64,000 bases of DNA from Photobacterium proteolyticum. GTDB lineage: Bacteria; Pseudomonadota; Gammaproteobacteria; Enterobacterales; Vibrionaceae. Shown piece after piece: positions 26,196 through 36,047 of the stretch. The stretch lies in NCBI RefSeq assembly GCF_001939735.1, contig NZ_MJIL01000055.1, forward strand, positions 1-64,000, read 5' to 3'. The notes beneath the pieces were generated by a model. The model saw only the letters and a list, made by a program, of their open reading frames with translations. It was not told the DNA's origin and searched no databases. The stretch's first letter is position 1. The number at the start of each line of letters is the position of its first letter. Made by a program: the position numbers and the translations under genes.

Positions 26196-29039
26196 CTATT
26201 TCTGCGGCTCCAGCGCCTTAATCGGGATCCCCAGCGTTTCAAATTGCGGCGTCAGCGACTTGGCATCACCGACTACGATAATTTGATAATCATCTGGATT
26301 GAACCAGGTCGCCGCTAGCTCGTTCAGTCGCGACTTGCTGATACTGGCAACAATATCGTTACGGGTCTCAACAAAGTTCTCCGGCAGTGAATAGGTCAGG
26401 ATCTGTCCCAGCAGCTGGGCCTTCTTACCCGGCGTTTCATAGTTCAGGGCATCTTTCTGTCCGACAGCCAAACGCATAAAGGCCACTTCCTCATCAGTGA
26501 CTCCCTCCGAGCTCATTTTCTCCAGCTCTGTCAGAAACTCCTTGAGCGAGGCCAGACTGGCATCGGCACGAACCTGGGCATAGTAGACTGACAATCCAAC
26601 TTCCTTGCCGCCACTCTGGTAGCCGCCAGCCCCATAAGTGTAGCCCTTGTCCTCACGTAAATTGAGGTTGATACGGCTATTGAAGTTACCGGCAAGGTTG
26701 AAGTTCGCCAGCTGAGTTTCAAACAGTTCACCGGTTGCATCAAACGGCAGTCCCTGACGCACCAGACGGATCACGGTCTGTGGCGCTCCCGGCTTGTCGA
26801 CCATCCACAGCGTCTGCTGAGGTAACTTCGGTAGCACCTGCGACGTATAGGTCGGCTCCGGCATACCCTGCCAGTCAGCCAGGAAACCGAGCTGCGAGGC
26901 ATTGATATCACCCACCACGACAATATCGGCCCCGTTCGGGGTGTAGTAGCGACGGTAGAAGGCTTTGACATCATCTAGCGAAATCGCTTCCAATGAGCCC
27001 TTGGTACCTTCCGGCGGCAAGCTAAAGCTGGTTCCGCGGAACAAGACTTCACGGGTTGCCTGGCCGGCAAGCCACGACGGACGCTGGTGCTCATAAACAA
27101 CGCCTTCAAGGGCCTGCTGTTTGAGGCGCTCGAAATCGGCCGGATCAAAAGCCGGACTGAACAGGCGCTCCTCCATGATGGCCAGCGTCTGAGGCAGGTT
27201 CTTCTCCAATGAAGTAACAGACACAACGGTGCCATACAAACCGGCACTGAAGCTCACCGTACTGCCCAGGCTATCTAGCCGTGATGACAGCTCCTCGGCA
27301 GACGATTTTGTACTGGCCTCACCCATCATCGACGCCGTGAGCTGCGCCAGCCCGGTTTTCCCGGCAGGTTCAAAACGTCGTCCGGCAGGGATCACCATTT
27401 GCAGTTCTACTGTCGGTGTTTCACGGTATTTGGTTCCCAGCACCTTGATCCCGTTTGCCAGCTCGAGCTGGTACAGCTCCGGCATCACAGACTCAACTGG
27501 CGAAGATGGCTGCGGCATCACCGAGCGGTCGAAGTCATCAACCGGTTCTCTGAGCAGCAACTCATTATCCGCCACTTTCTGGTGCTCGCCGATTATCCGA
27601 GGCGGCAGCGTATAGTTTGGCTTGGCAGCCTGAATCGCCGTTTTGCCTCGCGGAACAACACTCAGGGTGACGCTTGGATTACCGTTGATATAGCGCATGT
27701 AGGCCTGCTCCATACTGGTGGTAGTCACCGCCCGGAGGTTACCCAACTCGACACTCAGGTAATTCGGGTTATCAAAGAAAGTCTGGTAGGCCGCCAGCTG
27801 AGAAGCTTTGCCTCGGACACTCTGCAGACCAAAGATCGCATTGGCCTCGACCATTCCCTTGAGCTCATTTAGTTCTTTGCTATTGATACCGCGCTGCTCA
27901 AGCCCGTCCAGTACCGTCGTGACTTTCTGGCGCAAATTTTTCAGGTTATCTTTGTTGCCGCTCTGTCCCATCGCATAGACATACATGGTACAGGCCAGCT
28001 CGGCACAGTCATGAAAGGCACCGGCATCGACCACTTCGCCGGTCTTGACCAGGTTCTGATACAGCAGGCTGTTCTTGCCGCCACCAATAACCCGCGCCAG
28101 CATATCCAGCGAGGCTTCGTCCTCAGCACCGTTATAGGACGTCGGCCATGCCATCAACAGCATTGGCTGCTGGATTCTGTCTTCCAGCGTCAGGTAGCGA
28201 TCAGCATCAATCGTTACCGGCCGCTTAGCCGGTTTCTCGACTTCGGGCCCACGCGGGATCGAACCGAAGTACTTATTCACCCAGGCCAGGGTCTGCTCGA
28301 CATCAATATCACCACCAATGGTCAGCGTGGCATTATTCGGCCCGTACCAGCGCAGGAAGAATGCCTTTAGATCGTTAACATCGACCCGGTCTAGATCCTC
28401 GGTATAACCGATAGTCTGCCAGGAGTAAGGATGGGTGCGAGGGAACAGCGCTTCTCCCATTCGCTCATAAACCAAACCGTATGGCCGGTTCTCATATCGC
28501 TGGGCACGCTCGTTTTTGACCGTCGAGCGCTGGATTTCAAACTTACGCTGCGAGACAGCCCCAAGCAGGAATCCCATCCGATCCGACTCCAGCCAGAGCA
28601 TTTTTTCAAGCTGGTTGGCAGGTACCGTCTGGAAATAATTGGTCCGGTCACGGTTGGTGGTGCCATTAAGGGTTCCCCCCGCCTCGGTGATCAAGCGGAA
28701 ATGCTCTTGATCGCCGACATGCTCGGAGCCTTGGAACATCATGTGTTCAAAGAAATGGGCAAAACCGGACTTGCCCAACTCTTCACGGGCCGACCCGACA
28801 TGGTAGGTCATGTCGACATGAACCAGCGGATCGGACTTGTCTTCGTGCAACAGCACTGTCAGCCCATTGTCGAGAGTATATTTGGTATAGGGAATAACAG
28901 GCTCGTTTGGCTGTCCGCCTGTCACCTGTTCAATCAGCGTTACCCCTTCAGGCAACTCGGGAGCCGCGTCTCTCTGCGCCAACTGGGCTCCACACCCAGC
29001 AAGAGAAAATAGCGCAACGCCTAGAATCCACTTTTGCAC
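26196..29039 (-). CDS. M16 (insulinase/pitrilysin) zinc metallopeptidase, lipoprotein
   Basis: 947 aa from a GTG at 29039, chosen because AAGGAA lies about 9 bases upstream and a lipoprotein signal with lipobox LAGC follows; the frame extends to 29231 but runs through the neighbouring gene. Two tandem M16 halves: the first carries the inverted zinc motif HFFEH (residues 95-99), the second (about 500-930) lacks it, as usual for the inactive half (ARLKQQALEGV region). The paired halves form a chamber that degrades peptides, here presumably in the periplasm. Twelve bases after yqaA, so probably cotranscribed. Confidence 0.88.
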   Translation of the reverse strand: MQKWILGVALFSLAGCGAQLAQRDAAPELPEGVTLIEQVTGGQPNEPVIPYTKYTLDNGLTVLLHEDKSDPLVHVDMTYHVGSAREELGKSGFAHFFEHMMFQGSEHVGDQEHFRLITEAGGTLNGTTNRDRTNYFQTVPANQLEKMLWLESDRMGFLLGAVSQRKFEIQRSTVKNERAQRYENRPYGLVYERMGEALFPRTHPYSWQTIGYTEDLDRVDVNDLKAFFLRWYGPNNATLTIGGDIDVEQTLAWVNKYFGSIPRGPEVEKPAKRPVTIDADRYLTLEDRIQQPMLLMAWPTSYNGAEDEASLDMLARVIGGGKNSLLYQNLVKTGEVVDAGAFHDCAELACTMYVYAMGQSGNKDNLKNLRQKVTTVLDGLEQRGINSKELNELKGMVEANAIFGLQSVRGKASQLAAYQTFFDNPNYLSVELGNLRAVTTTSMEQAYMRYINGNPSVTLSVVPRGKTAIQAAKPNYTLPPRIIGEHQKVADNELLLREPVDDFDRSVMPQPSSPVESVMPELYQLELANGIKVLGTKYRETPTVELQMVIPAGRRFEPAGKTGLAQLTASMMGEASTKSSAEELSSRLDSLGSTVSFSAGLYGTVVSVTSLEKNLPQTLAIMEERLFSPAFDPADFERLKQQALEGVVYEHQRPSWLAGQATREVLFRGTSFSLPPEGTKGSLEAISLDDVKAFYRRYYTPNGADIVVVGDINASQLGFLADWQGMPEPTYTSQVLPKLPQQTLWMVDKPGAPQTVIRLVRQGLPFDATGELFETQLANFNLAGNFNSRINLNLREDKGYTYGAGGYQSGGKEVGLSVYYAQVRADASLASLKEFLTELEKMSSEGVTDEEVAFMRLAVGQKDALNYETPGKKAQLLGQILTYSLPENFVETRNDIVASISKSRLNELAATWFNPDDYQIIVVGDAKSLTPQFETLGIPIKALEPQK

Positions 29040-29050
29040 GTAAGCATTCC

Positions 29051-29482
29051 TTATAATAAACCTTGTACGATCAGAGCCAGTACCGCATAGCGTATAGCCT
29101 TTCCGATCATGACGATCAGAAAACTCAACCAATGGCGCATACGCAACCAGCCTGCCGCCAAACACAAAGGATCCCCGATAACGGGTAACCAGCTGAAAAA
29201 TAATGACCAGTAGCCATATTTTTTCAGCCATTGCAGGGCTTTATGACCATGTTTTTCGTCAGAAGTTTTATCTGGCAGTAATCTTCCCAGCCAGTAGTTC
29301 GTCATTCCCCCCAGGGTATTGCCCAACGTCGCCACCACTACGACAAGCCATACCGCATTATCACCGAGCTTGAGGGTCGCGATAAGGCCCGCTTCCGAGC
29401 CGCCGGGGAGCAGGGTGGCACTCAAAAAACCTGTGGTGAACAGCACCCAAAGTGCCGATTCACCATTCAATAACTCTAGCAT
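29051..29482 (-). CDS. yqaA: YqaA-family (DedA/SNARE-associated) inner-membrane protein
   Basis: 143 aa. Hydrophobic throughout with about four membrane segments. Family marks: FLSATLLPGGSEAGLIATL near the start, GNTLGGMTNYWLGRLLP, and GYWSLFFSWLPVIGDPLCLAAGWLRM. Related to the DedA/VTT superfamily of lipid-handling membrane proteins; the specific function of YqaA is not known. First of a two-gene unit with the M16 peptidase. Confidence 0.85.
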   Translation of the reverse strand: MLELLNGESALWVLFTTGFLSATLLPGGSEAGLIATLKLGDNAVWLVVVVATLGNTLGGMTNYWLGRLLPDKTSDEKHGHKALQWLKKYGYWSLFFSWLPVIGDPLCLAAGWLRMRHWLSFLIVMIGKAIRYAVLALIVQGLL

Positions 29483-29547
29483 TGAAACAACTTATTAATA
29501 ATCAGGCAGATTTCATTCTACCTTTTGAGAAAGTCACTGTGCGGGTT

Positions 29548-30507
29548 TTACTCGCTACTACCCACAGCCAGTACAATCTTGCCTCGGGTATGACCCGCTT
29601 CTATGTCGCTATGAGCCTTCGCCCCGTCAGACAGCGGATATTGTGCAGCAATATGCAGCTGAAGCTGCCCGGCCTCCAGCATGGCCATCATCGCATTATT
29701 CTGCTCGACAGACGGCGACACCAGCATACCTTCGGCCTCTAGACCTTGCAGCTGTGCCTGCTCACACACGGCATCCGCGGTTATCGTCGGAATGGTCACC
29801 ACCCGTCCTCCGGCTTTCACGCAGTCTAATGCCGCAATACCGATATCACCGCCCATCAAATCTATCAGTACATCGACCGGCTCTATCTGCTCGGCCAACG
29901 GCGCCTGGTGATAATCCACCGCCGTCGCCCCTAGCCCGCTGACAAACGCCATATTGGCCGCCGAGCAACTGGCCATCACATTGGCTCTACGGGCAACCGC
30001 CAGCTGGATCGCAATATGACCGACGCCACCGGCACCGGCCAGGATCAACACCCGATCATTTTCGTCTGCCTGTCCCTTATCGAGCGCCTGCCATGCCGTC
30101 TGCCCGGCCAGCGGCAACGCTGCCGCATTCGCCAGAGGGACGCCTTTCGCAACTCGGCTCAGCGCATCGGCCTCGACAGCGACATACTCACTGTAGCCAC
30201 CACCTGCCAGGGGAAAGCCGACAAACCCCGCCACACGCTCTCCAACAGCGAGCTCCTGTACATTCGCACCTACCTTCACCACCTTACCGGCAATGTCATA
30301 GCCCGGCACCCAGGGAAGGTTATCTTTGTTCTGCTGCGCAGCCCACCCCAACCCGGCACGGGTTTTGGCATCTATCGGGTTCACACCGGCATAGGCGACC
30401 CTGACCAACACCTGGCTATCAGACGGTACCGGTATTTCGGCAGTTTGCATCGCCAATACCGAAGGCTGACCAAACTGGGTTATTGCGAGTTGCTGACAAG
30501 CGTTCAT
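29548..30507 (-). CDS. MDR-superfamily NADPH-dependent oxidoreductase (quinone reductase-like)
   Basis: 319 aa. GroES-like N-terminal domain (1-120; PGYDIAGKVVKVGANV) and Rossmann domain with ILAGAGGVGHIAIQLA (about 150-165). It has no zinc-binding Cys cluster of alcohol dehydrogenases, so it belongs to the zinc-independent quinone oxidoreductase/enoyl reductase group. Physiological substrate unknown. Appears monocistronic, between yqaA and oadB. Confidence 0.8.
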   Translation of the reverse strand: MNACQQLAITQFGQPSVLAMQTAEIPVPSDSQVLVRVAYAGVNPIDAKTRAGLGWAAQQNKDNLPWVPGYDIAGKVVKVGANVQELAVGERVAGFVGFPLAGGGYSEYVAVEADALSRVAKGVPLANAAALPLAGQTAWQALDKGQADENDRVLILAGAGGVGHIAIQLAVARRANVMASCSAANMAFVSGLGATAVDYHQAPLAEQIEPVDVLIDLMGGDIGIAALDCVKAGGRVVTIPTITADAVCEQAQLQGLEAEGMLVSPSVEQNNAMMAMLEAGQLQLHIAAQYPLSDGAKAHSDIEAGHTRGKIVLAVGSSE

Positions 30508-30584
30508 TCCCTTTTCCTTTTTTATCTGATTTATATCGGTAAGCGATCATTCTTGTAAGAGAGCATATACCTAATTGCCACCAT

Positions 30585-30616
30585 AAAAAAACGGGTAGCA
30601 TATTGCTACCCGTTTC
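30585..30616 (-). terminator. Terminator of oadGAB
   Basis: Minus-strand hairpin AAACGGGTAGCA-ATA-TGCTACCCGTTT followed by a T run, about 76 bases past the oadB stop. Confidence 0.85.
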
Positions 30617-30691
30617 AATTTGTTTCAAGCCAACAAGGTTATCTGATATCCAAGCGGCTTCTCACCGGCATCTTGCCTGGTCGATATGCTG

Positions 30692-31822
30692 TTAGCCAAC
30701 CAGAGCCAGCAGAATACCGGCCGCAACTGCCGAACCCAGTACCCCGGCCACGTTAGGGCCCATGGCATGCATCAGCAGGAAGTTGTGCGGGTTAGCCTCA
30801 AGGCCGACCTTATTCACAACCCGTGCCGCCATCGGTACGGCTGATACGCCCGCCGCACCAATAAGTGGGTTGATATCTTCCTTGCTGTAGCGGTTAAGCA
30901 GCTTGGCCATCAGGACACCGCCACCGGTACCGACACTGAATGCCACCGCACCCAGCACCAGGATCCCCAGGGTTTCGAACTGCAGGAACTTGTCTGCTTC
31001 CAGCTTTGAGCCGACACCCAGGCCAAGCATGATCGTCACAATATTGATCAGCTCGTTCTGAACCGTGTTGGACAGGCGATCGACGACCCCGGACTCACGC
31101 ATCAGGTTACCCAGGCAGAACATACCGACCAGCGGTGTCGCCGAAGGCAGGAACAAGATTGTCATCAACAGCACAGCCAACGGGAAAAGCACCTTCTCGG
31201 CCTTGCCGACATGGCGAAGCTGCTCCATCTGGATAACACGCTCTTCCGGTGTGGTCAGCGCCTTCATAATCGGCGGCTGGATGATCGGCACCAGTGCCAT
31301 ATAACTATAGGCCGCTACCGCAATCGCACCGAGCAGATCCGGTGACAGGCGACTTGCCAGGAAGATGGCCGTCGGGCCGTCGGCACCACCGATAATCGCG
31401 ATAGATGACGCATCTGCCAGGGTAAATTCCATCCCAGGCACCATGTTGAGCAGGATTGCCCCGAACAGGGTGAAGAAAATACCAAACTGGGCCGCAGCAC
31501 CGAGCAGCAAGGTTTTCGGGTTCGCTATCAACGCCCCGAAGTCCGTCATTGCCCCGACGCCCATGAAGATCAACAGCGGGAAGACCCCGGTTTCGATCCC
31601 GACATAGTAAATGTAATAGAGCAGACCGCCCGGCTCGGTAAAGCCGGCATTCGGAATATTCGCCAGTATTGCACCAAAGCCCATCGGCAACAGCAGCAAG
31701 GGCTCGAAGCCCTTGCGGATCGCCAAGAAAAGCAGGCCGGCACCGACCAGGATCATCACAAGCTGTCCGAACTCGAAGTTCGCAATCCCGGTCTCTGACC
31801 AGAGTTTCAATAAACCGTCCAT
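30692..31822 (-). CDS. oadB: Oxaloacetate decarboxylase beta subunit (Na+ pump)
   Basis: 376 aa, very hydrophobic with about nine or more membrane segments. Decarboxylates carboxybiotin and couples this to export of Na+ across the inner membrane. Family motifs: [46 protein letters not shown] (with the Asp needed for Na+ transport) and [14 protein letters not shown]. Nine bases after oadA. Confidence 0.96.
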   Translation of the reverse strand: MDGLLKLWSETGIANFEFGQLVMILVGAGLLFLAIRKGFEPLLLLPMGFGAILANIPNAGFTEPGGLLYYIYYVGIETGVFPLLIFMGVGAMTDFGALIANPKTLLLGAAAQFGIFFTLFGAILLNMVPGMEFTLADASSIAIIGGADGPTAIFLASRLSPDLLGAIAVAAYSYMALVPIIQPPIMKALTTPEERVIQMEQLRHVGKAEKVLFPLAVLLMTILFLPSATPLVGMFCLGNLMRESGVVDRLSNTVQNELINIVTIMLGLGVGSKLEADKFLQFETLGILVLGAVAFSVGTGGGVLMAKLLNRYSKEDINPLIGAAGVSAVPMAARVVNKVGLEANPHNFLLMHAMGPNVAGVLGSAVAAGILLALVG

Positions 31823-31831
31823 GGTACCCTC

Positions 31832-33616
31832 TTACGCCAGGCTCAGGATCGGAGATCCCACCGCTACTGAGTCGCCTTCCTTGACATGCAGATCCTGCAC
31901 CACACCACTGCGGGCAGCCCTGACCTCAGTCTCCATTTTCATCGCTTCCAGCACAACCAGCACATCACCTTCAGCAACTGTATTGCCCGGCTGAACATTG
32001 ATTTTGAAAATATTACCGGCCAGCGGTGCCGAGACAGGTTCGGCAGTCCCAGACGCTGCAACCGGAGCCGCCGCCTGAGCAGGGGCCGCAGCAGCAGACG
32101 CTATCGCCGAGACTTCACCCGCCGGACCCACTTCGACATCGTAAACCTGACCGTTCACACGTACGCTGTACGACTCGCTGCCGCCAGCAGAGGCAACCGG
32201 AGCAGCAGCAGGAGCCGGTGCTTCCTCGGTACCCGGAACTGGCTCGAAAGCCTCTGGGTTATTTCTGTTCTTCAGGAAGTTAAGACCAACCTGAGGGAAC
32301 AGGGCATACGTCAAGACGTCATCAACCTGATCGGTCGCTAGCGTGATCCCATCCGCTTTGGCCTTGGCCACCAAATCGTCAGTCAGGCTTGCCAGCTCAT
32401 CCTCGATCAAATCAGCCGGGCGGCAGGTTACCGGCTCGGCACCGTCGAGTACTTTTGCCTGCAGTTCGGCATCCACCGGCGCAGGTGCTGCACCATACTC
32501 GCCTTTCAGGACACCCGCCGTTTCCTTGCTGATGCTCTTATAGCGTTCGCCGGTCAATACGTTCAGTACCGCCTGTGTACCGACAATCTGCGACGTCGGC
32601 GTTACCAACGGAATAAAACCGAGATCCTTGCGAACGCGCGGGATTTCTTCCAGCACCTCGTCAAAGCGATCCGATGCACCCTGCTCTTTGAGCTGGCTTT
32701 CCATATTAGTCAGCATACCGCCCGGTACCTGAGCCAGAAGAATACGGGCATCGACGCCCTTCAGGCTTCCCTCGAACTTGGCGTACTTTTTACGCACATC
32801 GCGGAAGTAGCTGGCAATCGGTTCCAGTTGCTGCAGATCCAGGTTCGTATCACGCTCGGTACCTTCCAGCATGGCGATCACGGTTTCCGTCGGAGTGTGA
32901 CCGTAGGTCTGGCTCATCGACGAAATTGCGGTATCCAGAATATCCAAACCGGCCTCGACCGCTTTCACCGCTGTCGCCGTAGACAGGCCAGTAGTCGCGT
33001 GACAGTGCAGCGCCAGTGGTACATCACAGGACGCCTTAATACGTTTGACCAGTTCCTCTGCCTCGTAAGGCTTGAGCAAACCGGACATATCTTTGATACA
33101 GATAGAGTGACAGCCCAGATCTTCGAGGCGCTTGGCCAGATCAGTCCAGGTATCCAGGTTATGAACCGGACTGGTGGTATAGGAAATGGTTCCCTGGGCA
33201 TGGGCACCGACATCAACGGTTGCCTTTACGGCTTTTTCAAAGTTGCGGACATCGTTCATCGCATCGAAGATACGGAACACATCCATACCGTTGGCATGTG
33301 CACGCTCGACAAACTTCTCCACGACATCGTCGGCATAATGACGGTAGCCGAGTAGGTTTTGACCACGCAGCAGCATCTGCATCGGTGTTTTCGGCATCGC
33401 CTGCTTGAGGGCACGCAGACGCTCCCAAGGGTCTTCGCCCAGATAGCGAATACAGGAATCAAACGTAGCACCACCCCATGTTTCGAGAGACCAGTAACCG
33501 ACGTTATCCAACTGTTCGGCAATAGGCAGCATATCTTCAATACGCAAACGGGTCGCAAAAAGAGACTGATGGGCATCACGTAACACAACGTCAGTGATCG
33601 CTAAAGACTTGGACAT
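31832..33616 (-). CDS. oadA: Oxaloacetate decarboxylase alpha subunit (biotin-dependent)
   Basis: 594 aa from the ATG at 33616 with GGAG eight bases upstream. Carboxyltransferase domain (about 1-300; [16 protein letters not shown] and CIKDMSGLL), a conserved middle domain, an Ala/Pro-rich flexible linker (about 465-525), and a C-terminal biotinyl domain with biotinylated Lys in [11 protein letters not shown]. Transfers carboxylate from oxaloacetate to biotin for decarboxylation by OadB. Middle gene of the oadG-oadA-oadB operon. Confidence 0.96.
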   Translation of the reverse strand: MSKSLAITDVVLRDAHQSLFATRLRIEDMLPIAEQLDNVGYWSLETWGGATFDSCIRYLGEDPWERLRALKQAMPKTPMQMLLRGQNLLGYRHYADDVVEKFVERAHANGMDVFRIFDAMNDVRNFEKAVKATVDVGAHAQGTISYTTSPVHNLDTWTDLAKRLEDLGCHSICIKDMSGLLKPYEAEELVKRIKASCDVPLALHCHATTGLSTATAVKAVEAGLDILDTAISSMSQTYGHTPTETVIAMLEGTERDTNLDLQQLEPIASYFRDVRKKYAKFEGSLKGVDARILLAQVPGGMLTNMESQLKEQGASDRFDEVLEEIPRVRKDLGFIPLVTPTSQIVGTQAVLNVLTGERYKSISKETAGVLKGEYGAAPAPVDAELQAKVLDGAEPVTCRPADLIEDELASLTDDLVAKAKADGITLATDQVDDVLTYALFPQVGLNFLKNRNNPEAFEPVPGTEEAPAPAAAPVASAGGSESYSVRVNGQVYDVEVGPAGEVSAIASAAAAPAQAAAPVAASGTAEPVSAPLAGNIFKINVQPGNTVAEGDVLVVLEAMKMETEVRAARSGVVQDLHVKEGDSVAVGSPILSLA

Positions 33617-33660
33617 GCTCACAAACTCCTTGTAATAAAAATCGTCCTGGAAATCACAAA

Positions 33661-33912
33661 TTATGCATTACGGTTACGATACTGATGTATCGCAGCGGTA
33701 ATGGCAGCCACGACATCGGACTGAACACCATTGTGATTTGAAGCAACTGTTGATGCAGGCTGTGGCTTTATCGCAGGTAACTCTTCCTTCGGCGCCAGTT
33801 TTGCTAACAGTTGGACTAAATAGATCAGGGTGCTGAGAAAAACAAAAACCACGACCATACCGGTGGTCATGATTGTTGCCGCTTCCCATAGCAAACTACC
33901 TAAATCTGCCAT
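33661..33912 (-). CDS. oadG: Oxaloacetate decarboxylase gamma subunit
   Basis: 83 aa. One N-terminal membrane helix (about 12-35; [21 protein letters not shown]), a Pro/Lys linker and a short C-terminal tail QYRNRNA. The subunit holds the alpha and beta parts of the sodium pump together and binds Zn2+. First gene of the operon; AAGGAAGC is the ribosome binding site. Confidence 0.93.
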   Translation of the reverse strand: MADLGSLLWEAATIMTTGMVVVFVFLSTLIYLVQLLAKLAPKEELPAIKPQPASTVASNHNGVQSDVVAAITAAIHQYRNRNA

Positions 33913-34168
33913 TATTGCTTCCTTTCATTCATATTGTGATTGGCAAACTAAGAATTATCATGACAAGCCAAAATATGTCAAATTGATTAACAACCGAGAC
34001 CAAATTACGGTCACTTTGTCTTTTCTTTTTCCAATTTAACCAAAAAATGTTAACTAACGCAGTAATTTATCACAACTGACTGAAAAATAACCAGCTAAAA
34101 TCATTATCCAGCTCGCAGCAAACTAATAAAAACACTGAGTTATCAAGTTTTCCGGACACTAATATTAC

Positions 34169-34186
34169 GCTTACGTAAACGTAAGC
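34169..34186. promoter_or_regulatory. 18-bp perfect palindrome (possible operator)
   Basis: GCTTACGT-AA-ACGTAAGC in the 685-bp gap between oadG and the tRNA array. The shape suits a dimeric repressor or MerR-type activator; it resembles, from memory, LiuR-type MerR operators. No obvious regulated gene sits next to it other than oadG, 257 bp away. The rest of 33913-34390 is AT-rich and shows nothing coding. Confidence 0.4.
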
Positions 34187-34393
34187 AAAATAATCTGTAA
34201 TGACGTCTTTTGGGTTAAAGTAATGACATATCAGTTAGTTATAAGAGGTGAGAATTTATTCACGAGCTATTCGATAATTTTGTGGTTATTTCTTATAAAT
34301 AGACGCGGTTGACAGCAGCATTCACCATAATGAGGCCAGAAGGTCAGCCCTTTGTTACTACATGACTATACCGCGACAGAACACGAGGCATAC

Positions 34394-34498
34394 ATGATTT
34401 CCATTCGTAAATTCAGTATTGGCTCAAACAGCATAGAAGCGCCGTATCAGAAACAATTACACCTCGCCAGGGGTATATCTTCATACCAATCTGGATAA
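34394..34498 (+). CDS. Short ORF, possibly the remnant of a longer gene
   Basis: 34 codons starting MISIRKFSIGSNS, with GAGG five bases before the ATG. The start looks somewhat like the N-terminus of methyl-accepting chemotaxis proteins, but the predicted membrane segment that should follow is missing. It may be a gene start cut off when the tRNA array expanded, or may be chance. No function assigned. Confidence 0.25.
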   Translation: MISIRKFSIGSNSIEAPYQKQLHLARGISSYQSG

Positions 34499-34564
34499 GT
34501 AGTGGTTCAGAGAATTGGGTAGTAATAGGCGATTGTAACCAGCAAGAAGGGAAGGGTAAAAACG

Positions 34565-34592
34565 AAAAAAGCCCAGCCGAAGCTGAGCTTTA
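34565..34592 (-). terminator. Terminator of the tRNA array
   Basis: Minus-strand hairpin AAAGCTCAGC-TTCG-GCTGGGCTTT followed by TTT, six bases after the CCA end of the last tRNA-Arg gene. Confidence 0.85.
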
Positions 34593-34597
34593 AATAA

Positions 34598-34674
34598 TGG
34601 CGCGTCCGGGAGGATTCGAACCTCCGACCGCCTGGTTCGTAGCCAGGTACTCTATCCAGCTGAGCTACGGACGC
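34598..34674 (-). tRNA. tRNA-Arg(ACG), copy 1
   Basis: 77 nt with encoded CCA. Anticodon loop CTACGAA, anticodon ACG. Acceptor GCGTCCG/CGGACGC fully paired (variant P). Last gene of the leftward array. The cloverleaf body is identical in all sixteen Arg genes here and close to E. coli argQVYZ. Confidence 0.97.
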
Positions 34675-34769
34675 GCAGGCTTTCTTTACGCTGTTTCTAA
34701 TGCATATCAGAAGCAGGAAAGAATGATACCGGTTAAAACCCAAACGGTTCTAATTGATACCTAAAATAA

Positions 34770-34846
34770 TGGCGCGCTCGGGAGGATTCGAACCTCCGAC
34801 CGCCTGGTTCGTAGCCAGGTACTCTATCCAGCTGAGCTACGGACGC
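34770..34846 (-). tRNA. tRNA-Arg(ACG), copy 2, hybrid acceptor stem
   Basis: 5' acceptor strand GCGTCCG (variant P) but 3' strand CGAGCGC (variant Q). This leaves a T4-G69 wobble and a C5-A68 mismatch. It is flanked on both sides by the same 95-bp spacer, as expected for the product of unequal recombination between a P and a Q gene. Confidence 0.93.
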
Positions 34847-34941
34847 GCAGGCTTTCTTTACGCTGTTTCTAATGCATATCAGAAGCAGGAAAGAATGATA
34901 CCGGTTAAAACCCAAACGGTTCTAATTGATACCTAAAATAA

Positions 34942-35018
34942 TGGCGCGCTCGGGAGGATTCGAACCTCCGACCGCCTGGTTCGTAGCCAGGTACTCTATC
35001 CAGCTGAGCTACGAGCGC
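34942..35018 (-). tRNA. tRNA-Arg(ACG), copy 3
   Basis: 77 nt with CCA, anticodon ACG, acceptor GCGCTCG/CGAGCGC fully paired (variant Q). Confidence 0.97.
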
Positions 35019-35071
35019 GCAGGATTTCTTTGTCGCTCTACAACAACATAATGGCTGCTGTAGTCAAAATA

Positions 35072-35148
35072 TGGCGCGTCCGGGAGGATTCGAACCTCCG
35101 ACCGCCTGGTTCGTAGCCAGGTACTCTATCCAGCTGAGCTACGGACGC
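35072..35148 (-). tRNA. tRNA-Arg(ACG), copy 4
   Basis: 77 nt with CCA, anticodon ACG, fully paired acceptor of variant P. Confidence 0.97.
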
Positions 35149-35243
35149 GCAGGCTTTCTTTACGCTGTTTCTAATGCATATCAGAAGCAGGAAAGAATGA
35201 TACCGGTTAAAACCCAAACGGTTCTAATTGATACCTAAAATAA

Positions 35244-35320
35244 TGGCGCGCTCGGGAGGATTCGAACCTCCGACCGCCTGGTTCGTAGCCAGGTACTCTA
35301 TCCAGCTGAGCTACGAGCGC
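35244..35320 (-). tRNA. tRNA-Arg(ACG), copy 5
   Basis: 77 nt with CCA, anticodon ACG, variant Q acceptor. Lies exactly 302 bp from copy 3 within a tandem duplication. Confidence 0.97.
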
Positions 35321-35373
35321 GCAGGATTTCTTTGTCGCTCTACAACAACATAATGGCTGCTGTAGTCAAAATA

Positions 35374-35450
35374 TGGCGCGTCCGGGAGGATTCGAACCTC
35401 CGACCGCCTGGTTCGTAGCCAGGTACTCTATCCAGCTGAGCTACGGGCGC
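35374..35450 (-). tRNA. tRNA-Arg(ACG), copy 6, acceptor mismatch
   Basis: 5' strand GCGCCCG against 3' strand CGGACGC gives a C4-A69 mismatch. Otherwise standard, anticodon ACG, CCA encoded. Confidence 0.94.
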
Positions 35451-35545
35451 GCAGGATTTCTTTGCGCTGTTTCTGATACATATCAGGAACAGGAAAGAAT
35501 GATATCCGTTAAAACCCACACGGTTCCAACTGATACCTTATATAA

Positions 35546-35622
35546 TGGCGCGCTCGGGAGGATTCGAACCTCCGACCGCCTGGTTCGTAGCCAGGTACTC
35601 TATCCAGCTGAGCTACGAGCGC
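35546..35622 (-). tRNA. tRNA-Arg(ACG), copy 7
   Basis: 77 nt with CCA, anticodon ACG, variant Q acceptor fully paired. Confidence 0.97.
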
Positions 35623-35698
35623 GCAGGAATTGCTTTATACCGAATCGTCAATCCGATTCGGTTATCAATAAGTAACATTCCATGATACTTAGAAAATA

Positions 35699-35775
35699 TG
35701 GCGCGTCCGGGAGGATTCGAACCTCCGACCGCCTGGTTCGTAGCCAGGTACTCTATCCAGCTGAGCTACGGACGC
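35699..35775 (-). tRNA. tRNA-Arg(ACG), copy 8
   Basis: 77 nt with CCA, anticodon ACG, variant P acceptor fully paired. Confidence 0.97.
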
Positions 35776-35869
35776 GCAGGCTTTCTTTGCTCTGTCTCTG
35801 AACAATATCAGGACAGGAAAGAATGATACCCGTTAAAACCGAAACGGTTCCAACCGATATCGAGAAGAA

Positions 35870-35946
35870 TGGCGCGCTCGGGAGGATTCGAACCTCCGAC
35901 CGCCTGGTTCGTAGCCAGGTACTCTATCCAGCTGAGCTACGAGCGC
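35870..35946 (-). tRNA. tRNA-Arg(ACG), copy 9
   Basis: 77 nt with CCA, anticodon ACG, variant Q acceptor fully paired. Confidence 0.97.
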
Positions 35947-36047
35947 GCAGAAATCTTTGTAAACCGAAACCAAATAAAGGCTCCAGTTATTGTCAGTAAC
36001 AGTCCGTTGGTACTTAAAAACCATACCTTAATCATCTCAAAAAGAGA

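Larger units (their letters stand above)
34675..35373. repeat. Tandem repeats inside the tRNA-Arg array
   Basis: The 95-bp spacer at 34675-34769 recurs at 34847-34941 and 35149-35243, and the 53-bp spacer at 35019-35071 recurs at 35321-35373. Together with the tRNA genes they form a 302-bp unit (Arg, long spacer, Arg, short spacer) in tandem, plus one unit shortened by recombination. A comparable Ser-Arg-Arg unit of about 361-368 bp repeats from 36180 to 37088. Confidence 0.9.

Noticed and set aside
34250..34285. CRP site near the oad operon (GTGAGAATTTATTCAC)
   Set aside because: The half sites are separated by 8 rather than 6 bases and do not match the CRP core.
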